Assembly: GCF_030505195.1 (NCBI RefSeq)
Contig: NZ_CP129672.1
Span: 4,126,501-4,190,500 of the forward strand
Length of the DNA: 64,000 nucleotides
Source: Comamonas testosteroni
GTDB lineage: Bacteria; Pseudomonadota; Gammaproteobacteria; Burkholderiales; Burkholderiaceae_C
Reading direction: 5' to 3'
This document shows positions 7,882-17,432 of the stretch, piece after piece. Each line of letters opens with the position of its first letter. Position 1 is the first letter of the stretch. Both the position numbers and the translations under genes were made by a program. The notes under the pieces were generated by a model. That model had not been told where the DNA came from. It saw only the letters and a program-made list of their open reading frames with translations, and did not search any database.

Positions 7882-10479
7882 GTGCGTCTGCTCATTTGTA
7901 TATTTCCCCGTTGGTGCATGTTCGTCGATGCTCGCTTGTCGCTTCGTGACGCATTGCGGGCCGCTATCGTTAGCGCTGCCTTGACTGGAGGTATCAGTCA
8001 GGTGCTCGCGAAAACGGGAGCCCAGCAGGCGTCCTTCAATCCAGCTTTTCTCCAGGGGCCAGCGAGCCACAGGGTGGATATCTCGCGTTTCGAACGCGGC
8101 AACCCGGTGGCGCCAGGTAGCTATCAGCTGGATGTTTACGTGAATCAGAACGGGATCGGGCAGCAGGACGTGCTCGTGCAGGATGCGCAGGATGGTCGGG
8201 CATCACGCTACTGCTTCAAGCGCAATCAGCTGGCAAGCCTGGGGCTGGATGCGGCGCGGGTGTCGGATGCTGCGGCGCTGGATACAGACTGTGTAGATAT
8301 CACCCAGCAACTGCCGGGTGCCCAAGCCGAGCTGGACCTGGCCACCCTGCGTCTGGATCTGACCATTCCGCAGGCGTTCCTCAAGCTCCCCAGCCGCGGT
8401 TATGTCGATCCGCGTGAGTGGGATCGTGGTGTCACAGCCGGGTTCATCGACTACAACGCCAACGCCTATCGCAACGATGGGCGCGGCCAGGAAAGTACCC
8501 AGCTCTACACCGGCCTCAATGTCGGACTGAACATCGGCAACTGGCGACTGCGCCACAACGGCAGTTACAGCCAAAGCAGTGGCAGCGGCCCAACGACCAG
8601 CCACTATGACGCGGTAAGCAGCTATGCGCAGCGGGACCTGACCGGCCTTAAGTCGCAGCTGACGCTGGGTGAGTACTACACGCCATCGGGCCTCTTCGAC
8701 AGTGTGCCGTACACCGGCGTACAACTGTCCTCGGATGATCGCATGCTGCCCGATTCGCAGCGCGGCTTCGCTCCAACCATTCACGGAACCGCCGAGAGTA
8801 ACGCGCGGGTGACTGTACGCCAGGGCGGCACTGTGCTCTACGAAACCAGCGTGGCGCCCGGCCCCTTTGTCATCAACGATTTGTACAACACCGGCTACTC
8901 AGGCGACCTGAAAGTGACAGTGACCGAGGCCGATGGCCGCGTACGCAGCTTCACTGTGCCTTTCGCTTCGGTGGCCCAGTTGCTGCGACCGGGCACTTCA
9001 CGCTACAGCCTCACCGCAGGCAAGTACCGCGATGACTGGCTCAAGAGCAAGCCACGCTTCGCCCAGGGCACTTACCAACGCGGCATCTCCAACAGGTGGA
9101 CCGGCTACATCGGCAGCATCATTGCAGACCAATACTTGGCTGTGCAGGGCGGCATTGCGCTGAGTACATCGCTGGGAGCGTTCGCCTTTGATACCACCCA
9201 TTCCCGTGCCTCGGGGTTGCAAGAGCGTGGTGGCTTGAACAGTTCGGCAAGAGGCCAGAGTTCTCGCCTCAGTTACAGCAAGTTGCTGGAGAGCACGCGC
9301 ACTAACTTTGTGGTGTCGGCGTATCGGTTCTCCAGCGAGGGCTACCTGAGTTTTGGCGACTTTGCCCGAGCCCGCGATCCCAGCGCTGCGCCTGCACGTC
9401 GTCAGCGTAACCGCTTCCAGATGAACATCAATCAGCCCTTGGCCAAAGGCTACGGGAGCCTCTTTCTAAGCGGTTCCTCGCAAAGCTACTGGCAGGCTGG
9501 CCAGTCCAGAGACACGAATTACCAGGCTGGCTACTCCAACAGTTATCGCTGGGGCAGCATGAGCTTGTCAGCCAGTCGCGTTGAGTCCAATCGCGGCCGA
9601 AAAATCACGCAGTACATGCTCATGCTGTCATTTCCGCTGGGCCGATCCAGCCGCGCACCTTACCTGAGCAGCTCGAGCACCTATTCGGACAAGGGCGACT
9701 TGAATAACCAACTGAACGTTTCCGGCGTGCTCGGCGAATTCAACCAGTTCAACTACGGCGTCTATGGTTCGCGCTCACGCGCAGAAGGCGATGCCAGCAA
9801 CTCGGGCGGCGTTAATGTGCAATACCGCGCGGCCAGCACCAATCTGTCGGGCAGCTACAGCCAGGGCGACGGCTATCGCCAGGTTGGCCTGGGGCTGTCG
9901 GGAAGTGTGGTGGCGCATCCTGAGGGCATCACCTTCAGTCAGAGCCAGGGCGAAACGCGTGCCATCGTCCAAGCAAAAGACGCCAAGGGCGCGCGGATGC
10001 TCAACAACAACGGAGACCAATTGAGCGGTAGTGGCTACGGCGTAGTGGCCAGCCTGATGCCGTACCGGCAAAACGAAGTGGCGCTCGACCCCAAGGGCAT
10101 CGCCGACGACGTCGAGCTGCAACTTACTTCGCAGAGCATCGCCCCGCGTTATGGCGCGGTGGTGATGCTGAACTACCCCACCGTGACGGGCGAGCCCGTG
10201 CTGCTGACTCTGCACAACGAGCAGCGCCAAGCGCTGCCGATGGGCGCTGAGGTGCTCGATGCACAGGGCAACAGCTTGACGCTAGTGGGGCAAGGCAGTC
10301 GAGTGTTCTTCCGCGCCACCGAGCAACAGGGCCAACTGACCGTGCGTTGGGGGCAAAGCAGTGATCGCCAGTGCCTGGTGCATTACAGCTTGCCATCGCT
10401 GGAGCACAAGCGCGAGTCTCCCTTCATCAAGGCGCAGGCGCTGTGCAGCAAACCATCCGGTGCGCCCAAGCCGCGCTAA
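7882..10479 (+). CDS. Outer-membrane fimbrial usher (FimD/PapC family)
   Basis: An 865-residue usher forming the outer-membrane pore that assembles the fimbria. Domains in order: signal and periplasmic N-terminal domain (FNPAFLQG, then VDISRFERGNPVAPGSYQLDVYVN), 24-strand barrel (GVTAGFIDYNANAYRN, RLRHNGSYSQSSG), plug, and C-terminal domains (GYGVVASLMPYRQNEVALDP, then RGAEVLD-like MGAEVLDAQGNSLTLVGQGSRVF). A GTG at 7882 is preferred because AAGGAG sits five bases upstream; an ATG at 7918 and a reading from 7831 that overlaps the chaperone are alternatives. Confidence 0.93.
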   Translation: MRLLICIFPRWCMFVDARLSLRDALRAAIVSAALTGGISQVLAKTGAQQASFNPAFLQGPASHRVDISRFERGNPVAPGSYQLDVYVNQNGIGQQDVLVQDAQDGRASRYCFKRNQLASLGLDAARVSDAAALDTDCVDITQQLPGAQAELDLATLRLDLTIPQAFLKLPSRGYVDPREWDRGVTAGFIDYNANAYRNDGRGQESTQLYTGLNVGLNIGNWRLRHNGSYSQSSGSGPTTSHYDAVSSYAQRDLTGLKSQLTLGEYYTPSGLFDSVPYTGVQLSSDDRMLPDSQRGFAPTIHGTAESNARVTVRQGGTVLYETSVAPGPFVINDLYNTGYSGDLKVTVTEADGRVRSFTVPFASVAQLLRPGTSRYSLTAGKYRDDWLKSKPRFAQGTYQRGISNRWTGYIGSIIADQYLAVQGGIALSTSLGAFAFDTTHSRASGLQERGGLNSSARGQSSRLSYSKLLESTRTNFVVSAYRFSSEGYLSFGDFARARDPSAAPARRQRNRFQMNINQPLAKGYGSLFLSGSSQSYWQAGQSRDTNYQAGYSNSYRWGSMSLSASRVESNRGRKITQYMLMLSFPLGRSSRAPYLSSSSTYSDKGDLNNQLNVSGVLGEFNQFNYGVYGSRSRAEGDASNSGGVNVQYRAASTNLSGSYSQGDGYRQVGLGLSGSVVAHPEGITFSQSQGETRAIVQAKDAKGARMLNNNGDQLSGSGYGVVASLMPYRQNEVALDPKGIADDVELQLTSQSIAPRYGAVVMLNYPTVTGEPVLLTLHNEQRQALPMGAEVLDAQGNSLTLVGQGSRVFFRATEQQGQLTVRWGQSSDRQCLVHYSLPSLEHKRESPFIKAQALCSKPSGAPKPR

Positions 10480-10500
10480 CTAAGTCCACGAGGTGTCATC

Positions 10501-11514
10501 ATGAGAATTTTTCTTCTACTCATTGCCCTATTGTGGGGGCCTTCAGCGCTGGCGGCTGAGGGGTGTACTTTCCGACCGGGCAGTCAAATCGCGCAGGCAA
10601 CGGTGGCCCTGCCGTCATCCTTGAGCATCCCGCGTAACGCCTCCAACGGCACCCCGCTGTGGGACAGTGGCTGGAAGAGATTTTCTGACGCCACCATCGA
10701 GTGTGACGTTCGGGGTATGGTGACAGGCATCCATGCGGGCGCTATCGGTGCGGAAGTTCCTGGGCTTGCAAACCACAACGGCTTGCCCTATGTATTCGCC
10801 ACCAATGTGCCGGGTATCGGTGTTTCGGTGTTCTGGTGCAATCAGATGCTTTGCAACCCCAACCCAACCCAAATTACCCCGCTGCCTAGTCTGAACTGGC
10901 CGGTGGACGCGCCAACGAGATACCCGTTGAGTACCAACTGGCGAGTGCTCCTGATCAAGACCGATGACATCGATGTTTCTGCGGGAGTGGTCACTATTGG
11001 AGGGTCTTCCGAAGTGCGCTACAACAATTTGGCTGTAACGAAGCTCTCCATCACCAGTAGCTCGCAAATCACCGGCCTCGGTTGTGAGATGAATGCTGAC
11101 AGTCGCTCTATCGATGTGCGCCTGCCGACGATTGCCAAGACTGATTTTGATGCCCCAATCCCACGGTCCAACGACAAGGCGAAAACCTTCAATATCAACC
11201 TGCTCTGCGACAGTGGTGTGAAGGTCAGCTACCAGGTTGACGGCACGCAGACCTCTGCTGGCAGTAGCATTCTCGCCAATAGCAGTGACGAGGGCATGGC
11301 AAGCGGGGTAGGTGTCATGCTTTTCGAGGGCGATCTGAGCAGCACCACCCAACTGCAACTGGGCTCGAAATTGGTCCATGGCACAGCATCTCTCAGCTCC
11401 ACACGGGTCAAGATTCCGTTGACGGCACGTTATGTTCGTACGGCTGCAAGCCCTTCGGCGATGGGCTCGGGCCTCGTGTCGACCACAGCATTCTTCACCC
11501 TGTTCTACGAGTGA
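10501..11514 (+). CDS. Fimbrial tip adhesin / minor pilin
   Basis: A 337-residue two-domain fimbrial protein. A signal peptide (cleavage near ALAAE) is followed by an N-terminal lectin-like region of about 170 residues with paired cysteines (EGCTF, IECDV, FWCNQMLCNP) and a C-terminal pilin domain (GLGCEMNADSRSIDVRLPTIAKTDF, then NLLCDSG) ending in the zipper FFTLFYE. This layout is that of FimH/MrkD-like tip adhesins. Receptor specificity cannot be told. It closes the operon 21 bp after the usher. Confidence 0.85.
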   Translation: MRIFLLLIALLWGPSALAAEGCTFRPGSQIAQATVALPSSLSIPRNASNGTPLWDSGWKRFSDATIECDVRGMVTGIHAGAIGAEVPGLANHNGLPYVFATNVPGIGVSVFWCNQMLCNPNPTQITPLPSLNWPVDAPTRYPLSTNWRVLLIKTDDIDVSAGVVTIGGSSEVRYNNLAVTKLSITSSSQITGLGCEMNADSRSIDVRLPTIAKTDFDAPIPRSNDKAKTFNINLLCDSGVKVSYQVDGTQTSAGSSILANSSDEGMASGVGVMLFEGDLSSTTQLQLGSKLVHGTASLSSTRVKIPLTARYVRTAASPSAMGSGLVSTTAFFTLFYE

Positions 11515-12035
11515 ATTTTTCTGTAGGGGTCGTGCGGTGAGTATTTGCCTCAAGTCCGCCAAGCGCTCGCACGGCAAAACCATCACCGATTCGCTGCTAA
11601 ACCCAACCCACCAGCGATTTGCATTCCATACCGCCACTTTGGAGTGTGATGACGCTGCGTAGAACTTATCAAGCACGTCAAAGCTGGCAGTGGCGGCCAT
11701 TGTGTTGCATTGAGCTGTTGAATCCACAGCTTGACCGGCCGCTTGCGGCTACGCGCTGGTCGACTGCTGCTGGCCGGACTGCGGCAGTCGCAACACCATC
11801 CTTAGCAGACAAAAAGAGCCGACCTTCTAAGAGCCGCTGACGCCACTTCCCTTTGAAATCAGCCTGAAGCATTGATGCGTCTGGCCCTCAAGGCAAGACA
11901 ACCCGTCTGCAAGGAACTGTGACGACAACTGCAGTCCCTGACCCCAGCCTTCACGTCTTTTCCATCAAAGGTGGCGCACGCAAGCTCTGGCTTGGGGAAG
12001 AGGGCTGTGCCCGCTGGGCGGTGGGGCTTCTCAAC
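11515..12035. other. Non-coding stretch with no recognisable gene
   Basis: About 520 bp between the fimbrial operon and the fec-like operon. On the minus strand 11520-11727 reads as a fragment (FDVLDKFYAASSHSKVAVW) that looks protein-like, but I cannot place it in a family and it runs into the antisense of the adhesin. No terminator, tRNA or IS end was recognised. Confidence 0.5.
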
Positions 12036-12039
12036 AATT

Positions 12040-12058
12040 GAGAATGGGTATCATTTAT
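12040..12058. promoter_or_regulatory. Candidate Fur box
   Basis: GAGAATGGGTATCATTTAT matches the 19-bp Fur consensus GATAATGATAATCATTATC at 13 positions, including the GAxAATG and ATCATT cores. It lies about 40 bp before the sigma-factor start, as expected for iron-repressed fecI-type operons. Confidence 0.7.
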
Positions 12059-12095
12059 GTAGAATCGTTGCATTTCCAATGCACGAGAGACTTCG

Positions 12096-12620
12096 GTGCC
12101 TACCCACGCCAACAGCATCGCCAGTGAAGCACTTGGCAGCATGTACACACTGCACAACCGCTGGCTGATCTCCTGGCTACAGCGCAAGCTCGGCGACCGC
12201 TATGACGCGGCAGACATTGCGCAGGACACATTCGCGCGCATATGGACAACTGCCAGAACGCAAGCAATTGAAGACATCAGAGAGCCCAGGGCTTATCTGA
12301 CAACGGTTGCCAGGCGATTGATGATCAATCACCTGGAACGCCGCTCGCTCGAACAGGCATATCTTGCCTCCTTGCAGCTATTGCCTGAAGCCACCGCGCT
12401 CTCCGCAGAGGCTCGAGCCATCTTGCTGCAGACCCTGGAGGAGCTGGACGCATTGCTGGGAGAGCTTCCAGCGAAAGTTCGCACTGCATTCCTGCTTTCA
12501 CAGCTCGAAGGGCTCGCTTACGAGGAGATTGCCACGCAAATGCAAGTAAGCGTGCGTACGGTCACCCGTTATATGGCGCAAGGTTTTCGGCAATGCCTGC
12601 GCGTGATGCTGGATGCCTGA
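12096..12620 (+). CDS. fecI: FecI-type ECF sigma factor
   Basis: A 174-residue extracytoplasmic-function sigma factor of the iron-signalling group. Region 2 has the FecI-like opening (LHNRWLISWLQRKLG then DAADIAQDTFARIW) and region 4 the helix-turn-helix (LEGLAYEEIATQMQVSVRTVTRYMAQG). The GTG start is supported by GAGAG about eight bases upstream; ATG at 12141 would delete conserved lead-in residues. It should be activated by the receptor downstream through the FecR-like protein, and repressed by Fur under iron sufficiency (box at 12040). Its 3' end overlaps the fecR-like gene by eight bases. Confidence 0.9.
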   Translation: MPTHANSIASEALGSMYTLHNRWLISWLQRKLGDRYDAADIAQDTFARIWTTARTQAIEDIREPRAYLTTVARRLMINHLERRSLEQAYLASLQLLPEATALSAEARAILLQTLEELDALLGELPAKVRTAFLLSQLEGLAYEEIATQMQVSVRTVTRYMAQGFRQCLRVMLDA

Positions 12621-13575
12621 AATGGATGCAATCGATGCAAGCATTATCGATGAGGCCGCTCAATGGCTGGCTCGCCGGCATGCGTCGGACTTCAGCGAAG
12701 CAGAGCAAGACGCGCTGGTTCGATGGCGCAGTCTCAGTGCAACTCACGAGGAAATCTGGCAACGCATAGAGCAACTGAAATTCCGAATGGATAGTGTTCC
12801 CTCGGCAGTGGGCATGGCCGTTCTGGATCGTCCACGTGCTGCAGCAAATCGCCGGCAGATTCTGCGTGCATCGGCGCTTGCTCTGGCAACGCCAATGCTT
12901 GGCTGGTTCTCATACCGCTATCTGCCATGGCACATCTGGAGTGCGGACTTCCGAACAGCAACAGGCGAAAGACGCGAACTGACATTGGCTGACAACAGTC
13001 AGGTGCTGTTGAATACGGCTTCCGCAATAAGCGTTCAGTTCGATGGCAAAGAACGTCTGATCCAGCATCTTGCCGGTGAGATTCTGGTGGAAACCGCACA
13101 CCTGAGCGAATACAAGACTTTGCCCTTTGTTATCCAGACTGCCGATGGGCGGCTGCAGGCGCTGGGCACGAAATTCATCGTTCGAAAGCATGCACGGAGC
13201 ACGACGCTGTCGGTGCTGCAAGGCGCGGTGCAGGTAATGCCTGCGCATTCCAGGCAATCTCTTGTCGTGCAGGCTGGCGAGCAAGTGAGCTTTGATGCTC
13301 ACAAGGCGGGGGCCTTCACCTCGCTGCCATCCCGCGCCGATGCCTGGACTCAGGGTGTGTTGTATGCCGAGAACATGCGCTTGGCTGACTTTCTGGAGGA
13401 GCTGCAGCGCTATCGCGAAGGAGTTCTGCGCTGCGATCCAGGTGCTGCTGAGCTGCTCGTCTCCGGCACATTCCATTTGCACGATACAGATCGTATTCTC
13501 GAGCTGCTGGCTCGGACCATGCCGATCCGCAGGCAGCAACGCACCCCTTACTGGATAACCGTCACGCGTTCCTGA
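12613..13575 (+). CDS. fecR: FecR-type anti-sigma/sigma-regulator
   Basis: A 320-residue inner-membrane regulator. The cytoplasmic N-terminus carries the DUF4880-like segment (DEAAQWLARRHASDFSEAEQDALVRW) that contacts the sigma factor, a short hydrophobic segment follows (ASALALATPMLGWFSYRYL), and the periplasmic part has the FecR domain (TATGERRELTLADNSQVLLNTASAISVQF, then LQALGTKFIVRKHARSTTLSVLQGAVQV). It would relay the ligand-loaded state of the receptor to the sigma factor. Translation is coupled with the sigma gene. Confidence 0.92.
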   Translation: MPEMDAIDASIIDEAAQWLARRHASDFSEAEQDALVRWRSLSATHEEIWQRIEQLKFRMDSVPSAVGMAVLDRPRAAANRRQILRASALALATPMLGWFSYRYLPWHIWSADFRTATGERRELTLADNSQVLLNTASAISVQFDGKERLIQHLAGEILVETAHLSEYKTLPFVIQTADGRLQALGTKFIVRKHARSTTLSVLQGAVQVMPAHSRQSLVVQAGEQVSFDAHKAGAFTSLPSRADAWTQGVLYAENMRLADFLEELQRYREGVLRCDPGAAELLVSGTFHLHDTDRILELLARTMPIRRQQRTPYWITVTRS

Positions 13576-13718
13576 CGTTTCTCACGATCAGGTTCTCGCA
13601 TGCTGCCCTCCGAAATTCAGGCCGCAGCGATGACTCTGTTCAATCGCTGTCCTGTTTTTCAATCTCGCCTGTCAAGTGCATCAAGACCCGTTTATTGACA
13701 GCCAGGAGGATTGAGCAG

Positions 13719-16259
13719 ATGCCCGAAAAGTACGTCCGGAAACTCAACAGGAACGCCAAAGCAACGCGACTGCGCCCCGTCGCAGCGGCAGTCAGAGGAA
13801 TTTTTGTTGCCATCGTCGGCACAGCCGCTATCGGCTTGCACATGCCAGAGGCCTATGCGGCAGATCCGTCTACCAGTCCTGCGCAGAAGTCCTATCAGGT
13901 ATCCGCTGGCCCGCTCGGTCCCGCACTGATGAACTTTGCAGCTCAGGCGGGCATCAATCTCAGCATGGATCTGAGCAAGCTCAACGACAAGCGTACCCCC
14001 GGCCTGTCTGGTTTCCACACCGTCGATGGCGGTTTTGCACATTTGCTGGAAAGCTCGGGATTGAGTGCACGTCGCCTAAGTGAAGGCAACTATGCACTGG
14101 AAGTCCCGGGGACCACCAAGGCGTCCATCGAGCAAGAGAGCAGTGCTTCCTTGCCTGCCAGCGGACAAGGCTCGGCCGAGCTTGCAGCCGTTACGGTGAC
14201 GGCACGTACCCAGAATAATCTCGTTGCGCCGTCTCGGCAGGTCAGTATTCTCGAAGGTGAAGAAGTTCAGCAGCTTCGGCAAGGCTCCGACAGTCTGGCA
14301 ACCATGCTCAGCAAAGTCGTCCCTGGAATGGCAGATTCCAGTCACACAATCACCGACTATGGGCAGACTCTGCGTGGCCGGAACATGCTTATTCTTGTGG
14401 ACGGGATTCCACTGAACACCAATCGCGACTCCTCCAGAAACCTCGCCAACATCAACCCTGCGGACATCGAGCAGATCGAGGTGCTTCGCGGCAGCAGCGC
14501 CATCTATGGCAGCGGCGCAGCAGGCGGCATCATCTCTGTGCGCACCAAACGCCCCTCGGGCGAGACCAAAGCAGAGACCATCGTGACGGGATCTGCACCG
14601 CTGTCCACACTCAGAGGCGCCGGGCTTGGAGCCGAAGTCCAGCACTATCTTTCTGGCGGCGGCGATGTGGTCGACTATTCCGTCAGCCTTGGCGCCAAGC
14701 ATGTCGGAGGCTCGTTCGACGCCAAGGGCGCTCGCATTGCACCCGAGCCCAGCCAGGGAGACTTGTTCGACTCCGCTATCTACAACGCGTCCGCCAAGAT
14801 CGGCTTCAAGCTGGACGCCAATCAACGGCTTCAATTCTCCGCGAGCCACTACAACGCCAGCCAGGACTCCGACTATGCATCGGATGCGTCAGTGGCTCGC
14901 TTGCCGGCAGGTTCGGCTGCAGCCAGGCCTATCAAGGGCTTGGTACTTGCAGATCAAAACCAGATCAAGAACACCATGCTGGGTCTTGACTACGAGAACC
15001 GCAATCTCGCAGGCAGCGCCGTGGCGGCTCAACTCTATTACCGGGATTTTTATACGCGCTTTGCGCCGTTCGATGCACGCGCCGTTCCTGTGCGAGGGGC
15101 CAACGTCGATCAGTCCATGCAGAACTCCGATGTGTTCGGTGGTCGCCTGACCATCAAAACACCTCTCGGACAAGAGAAGAACACCTTGCTGATCTGGGGG
15201 GCGGACTTCAATCACGAGCGCACCGACATGCCGATTGATATCTTTGATCCCAAGGCCTATGACGCCAGTGGAGGTCTGGTGTTCAACAAGATTGGCCGCT
15301 TGATCTATATGCCTCAGGTCACGACCCGAAGCATTGGTGCCTTTGCCCAGTTGCAACACAAATTCAACGATCAGTGGTCTGTGGAAGGCGGAGCGCGCTA
15401 CGACCGAGCTCAGGCCAGCTTCAACGATTTCACCCCTTTGTCGCAATCGAAATTGCCCAGTCCCCAGTCCGTGGCTGGTGGTACCGTTAAATATGGCTCA
15501 TGGACTTACAACCTGGGCACGGTTTTTGCGCCTACCAAGGGACACGAGTTCTATGCGTCCTACAGCCAGGGCTTTGAGCTACCGGATATCGGGGTCGTGG
15601 TGCGCAATGCCACAGCGGGCTTCAATATTGGAAACTCCAACCTGCAGGCTGTCAAAACAGATACCGTAGAGGTCGGTTGGCGCGGGAAGTTTTCCAATGT
15701 CATTGCCAACCTGGGAGCCTTTCAATCGCGCTCCGATCTCGGTGCCGTGCAGAGCTTCAACAACGGACTCACGCTGCTGCGAACCAAAGAAAAAATCCGG
15801 GGGATCGAAGGTGGCCTCGACTACTTCAGCGACGATGACCGCTGGAGCAGTGGTGGGAGCTTTACCTGGATGAGAGGGCGTGAACTCCCGCAGGGCTCAA
15901 GCCTTTATCAGGACATGACGGGCTATCGTATTGCTCCCCTCAAACTGACTGCATATGTGGAATACCGTCCCAGTGCCAGCTGGAGCCACCGCATCCAGGC
16001 AAGCGCGTATGCCTCCAAGGATTACCGACTGGATGGCAAGACCAGCTTTGGGCGCCACGACACCAGAGGCTACACCACCGTGGACTTGATCAGCCAATGG
16101 AAAATCGATTCCAAGAACCGCGTATCGCTCGGTGTGGAAAACCTGCTCAACCGCAACTACTTCCCGCTATACAGCCAGCTGCTTCGCAATAACAACAACA
16201 CCAGCCGCCTCCCAGCAGCGGGCACGGTGTTGCGCGTCAGCTATGCACACACTTGGTAG
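13719..16259 (+). CDS. TonB-dependent transducer receptor with STN signalling domain (FecA-like)
   Basis: An 846-residue outer-membrane receptor. After a long signal peptide (cleavage near EAYAA) comes an STN domain (YQVSAGPLGPALMNFAAQAGINLSMD, about residues 53-120) that signals to the FecR-like protein, then the TonB box and plug (AVTVTARTQ; DIEQIEVLRGSSAIYGSGAAGGIISV) and a barrel ending in SYAHTW. ATG 13719 follows AGGAGG by nine bases. The ligand is probably a ferric siderophore, unidentified. No siderophore synthesis or inner-membrane transport genes accompany it, so it likely uses a foreign chelate. Confidence 0.93.
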   Translation: MPEKYVRKLNRNAKATRLRPVAAAVRGIFVAIVGTAAIGLHMPEAYAADPSTSPAQKSYQVSAGPLGPALMNFAAQAGINLSMDLSKLNDKRTPGLSGFHTVDGGFAHLLESSGLSARRLSEGNYALEVPGTTKASIEQESSASLPASGQGSAELAAVTVTARTQNNLVAPSRQVSILEGEEVQQLRQGSDSLATMLSKVVPGMADSSHTITDYGQTLRGRNMLILVDGIPLNTNRDSSRNLANINPADIEQIEVLRGSSAIYGSGAAGGIISVRTKRPSGETKAETIVTGSAPLSTLRGAGLGAEVQHYLSGGGDVVDYSVSLGAKHVGGSFDAKGARIAPEPSQGDLFDSAIYNASAKIGFKLDANQRLQFSASHYNASQDSDYASDASVARLPAGSAAARPIKGLVLADQNQIKNTMLGLDYENRNLAGSAVAAQLYYRDFYTRFAPFDARAVPVRGANVDQSMQNSDVFGGRLTIKTPLGQEKNTLLIWGADFNHERTDMPIDIFDPKAYDASGGLVFNKIGRLIYMPQVTTRSIGAFAQLQHKFNDQWSVEGGARYDRAQASFNDFTPLSQSKLPSPQSVAGGTVKYGSWTYNLGTVFAPTKGHEFYASYSQGFELPDIGVVVRNATAGFNIGNSNLQAVKTDTVEVGWRGKFSNVIANLGAFQSRSDLGAVQSFNNGLTLLRTKEKIRGIEGGLDYFSDDDRWSSGGSFTWMRGRELPQGSSLYQDMTGYRIAPLKLTAYVEYRPSASWSHRIQASAYASKDYRLDGKTSFGRHDTRGYTTVDLISQWKIDSKNRVSLGVENLLNRNYFPLYSQLLRNNNNTSRLPAAGTVLRVSYAHTW

Positions 16260-16560
16260 ATGCGCGTCATACACGTCGATCGACGAATGGCGATGATTTG
16301 CGGCAGCAGCGCCTGATCTGCTTGAGCTGTTTTGACGTCGAGGCACTGCGTCTGCTGCTTGCCGTATTCATGACAGCGTTCCCTGAGAGTCTGCTGCCTT
16401 GAGCGGACTTCCCGCGTCCGGTAAGGAATGACAGCTATCGGCAACCCATGGTCGAGGGGCAAAAAGATGCAGCGATATGAGGCGCCTGGACGTGTCTGTT
16501 TCCGGGGGGCTGAATGGTGTTTACGACGTCGTCGATCTGGAATATCGACTTGCCAGTTCC

Positions 16561-16592
16561 AAAGGGCCGCAGTGTCGACAGCGGCCCTTTTT
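16561..16592 (+). terminator. Rho-independent terminator
   Basis: AAAGGGCCGC, a 10-base loop, GCGGCCCTTT and then further T residues. It lies about 300 bp after the receptor gene. The stretch 16260-16560 between them shows no gene. Confidence 0.75.
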
Positions 16593-16610
16593 CCTGGTCG
16601 GCCCGGCTTG

Positions 16611-16624
16611 TTGACTTGGCTCAA
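16611..16624. promoter_or_regulatory. Candidate Fnr/Dnr-type box
   Basis: TTGA-N6-TCAA, the half-site spacing recognised by Fnr/Dnr-type regulators, stands about 35 bp before the Crp/Fnr-family gene. Only the outer four bases of each arm match, so autoregulation is a suggestion. Confidence 0.4.
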
Positions 16625-16659
16625 TATGAGCCGGGGCAAAGCCCGGCACAGTGGCACAT

Positions 16660-17298
16660 ATGTTCACCATGCCCTCCATGTCGCAAATCGCTTCCACGTT
16701 TGGGCAGCCTGAGAGCTTTGCCCCAGGCTCTTGGCTCAGGCAACGTCGCCAACCCCTCGATTCGGTGCTGTATCTGGAAAGCGGCAGCGTGATGCTCGGG
16801 GTCGGCCAGGAGTCGGCCATGCGCCATCAGCTGGGGCAGGTGGAAGGGCCGACCTGGCTGGATGCTGCTTTTGCGCTGCAAGAGCGTCCTTCGTGCCTCG
16901 ATATGCAGGCACAGACGGCTGGGCGCATCTACATCATTCCGCTGGGGCGCTTTCTAAGCTCTGTGGCGGAGCTTGCACCTGCCGTGCAGCACTTGCTCAA
17001 AGATGTGGCCAAGGCCTATTGCTCGCAGGCTGAGCTGGCGGTCAGTCGCCTGGCTCAGGACGCCGAAGCTCGATGCGCCCAGTGGCTGCTGAACCATGCG
17101 ATCCCGGGGGGAAATGGCAATGCCCTGCATGTCATCCTCAAGGCACGCAAACGCCTGATTGCAGCGCAACTGGGTATTGCTCCTGAAACATTCTCGCGCG
17201 TGCTCAGGCAGTTGCGAGAGCATGGGCTGATTGCCGGGCGAGGCAATGTCATTGAATTACCCAAGCCCGGCGCACTGGAGGTGCTGGCGCTGGGGTAA
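16660..17298 (+). CDS. Crp/Fnr-family transcriptional regulator
   Basis: A 212-residue regulator with a cyclic-nucleotide-binding-like sensor fold (LYLESGSVMLGVGQESAMRHQLGQV to about residue 115), a dimerisation helix, and a C-terminal winged helix whose recognition region is IAAQLGIAPETFSRVLRQLREHGLI. There is no N-terminal cysteine cluster of the FNR iron-sulfur type, so direct oxygen sensing as in FNR is unlikely; Dnr-like haem/NO sensing or another signal is possible. The start is uncertain: GTG 16651, ATG 16660 and ATG 16669 are in frame and none has a good ribosome binding site. Confidence 0.85.
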   Translation: MFTMPSMSQIASTFGQPESFAPGSWLRQRRQPLDSVLYLESGSVMLGVGQESAMRHQLGQVEGPTWLDAAFALQERPSCLDMQAQTAGRIYIIPLGRFLSSVAELAPAVQHLLKDVAKAYCSQAELAVSRLAQDAEARCAQWLLNHAIPGGNGNALHVILKARKRLIAAQLGIAPETFSRVLRQLREHGLIAGRGNVIELPKPGALEVLALG

Positions 17299-17432
17299 AT
17301 ACCGGGCCGGGTTGCAGGCCATGCAGCGCTTGGCTTGTGCTCTGAGCAGGAGCTTACGGCGTAGCATTTGTCGACAATCTCCGGGGTTTCCTCTCGTTGG
17401 GTTGCAGACATCGGCTCTCTATATTGAGGCCC

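Noticed and set aside
10615-11727. A 370-codon minus-strand open frame opposite the fimbrial adhesin
   Set aside because: Most of it is the shadow of the adhesin. Only its first about 70 codons (11520-11727) lie outside and look protein-like, but they match no family I can name.
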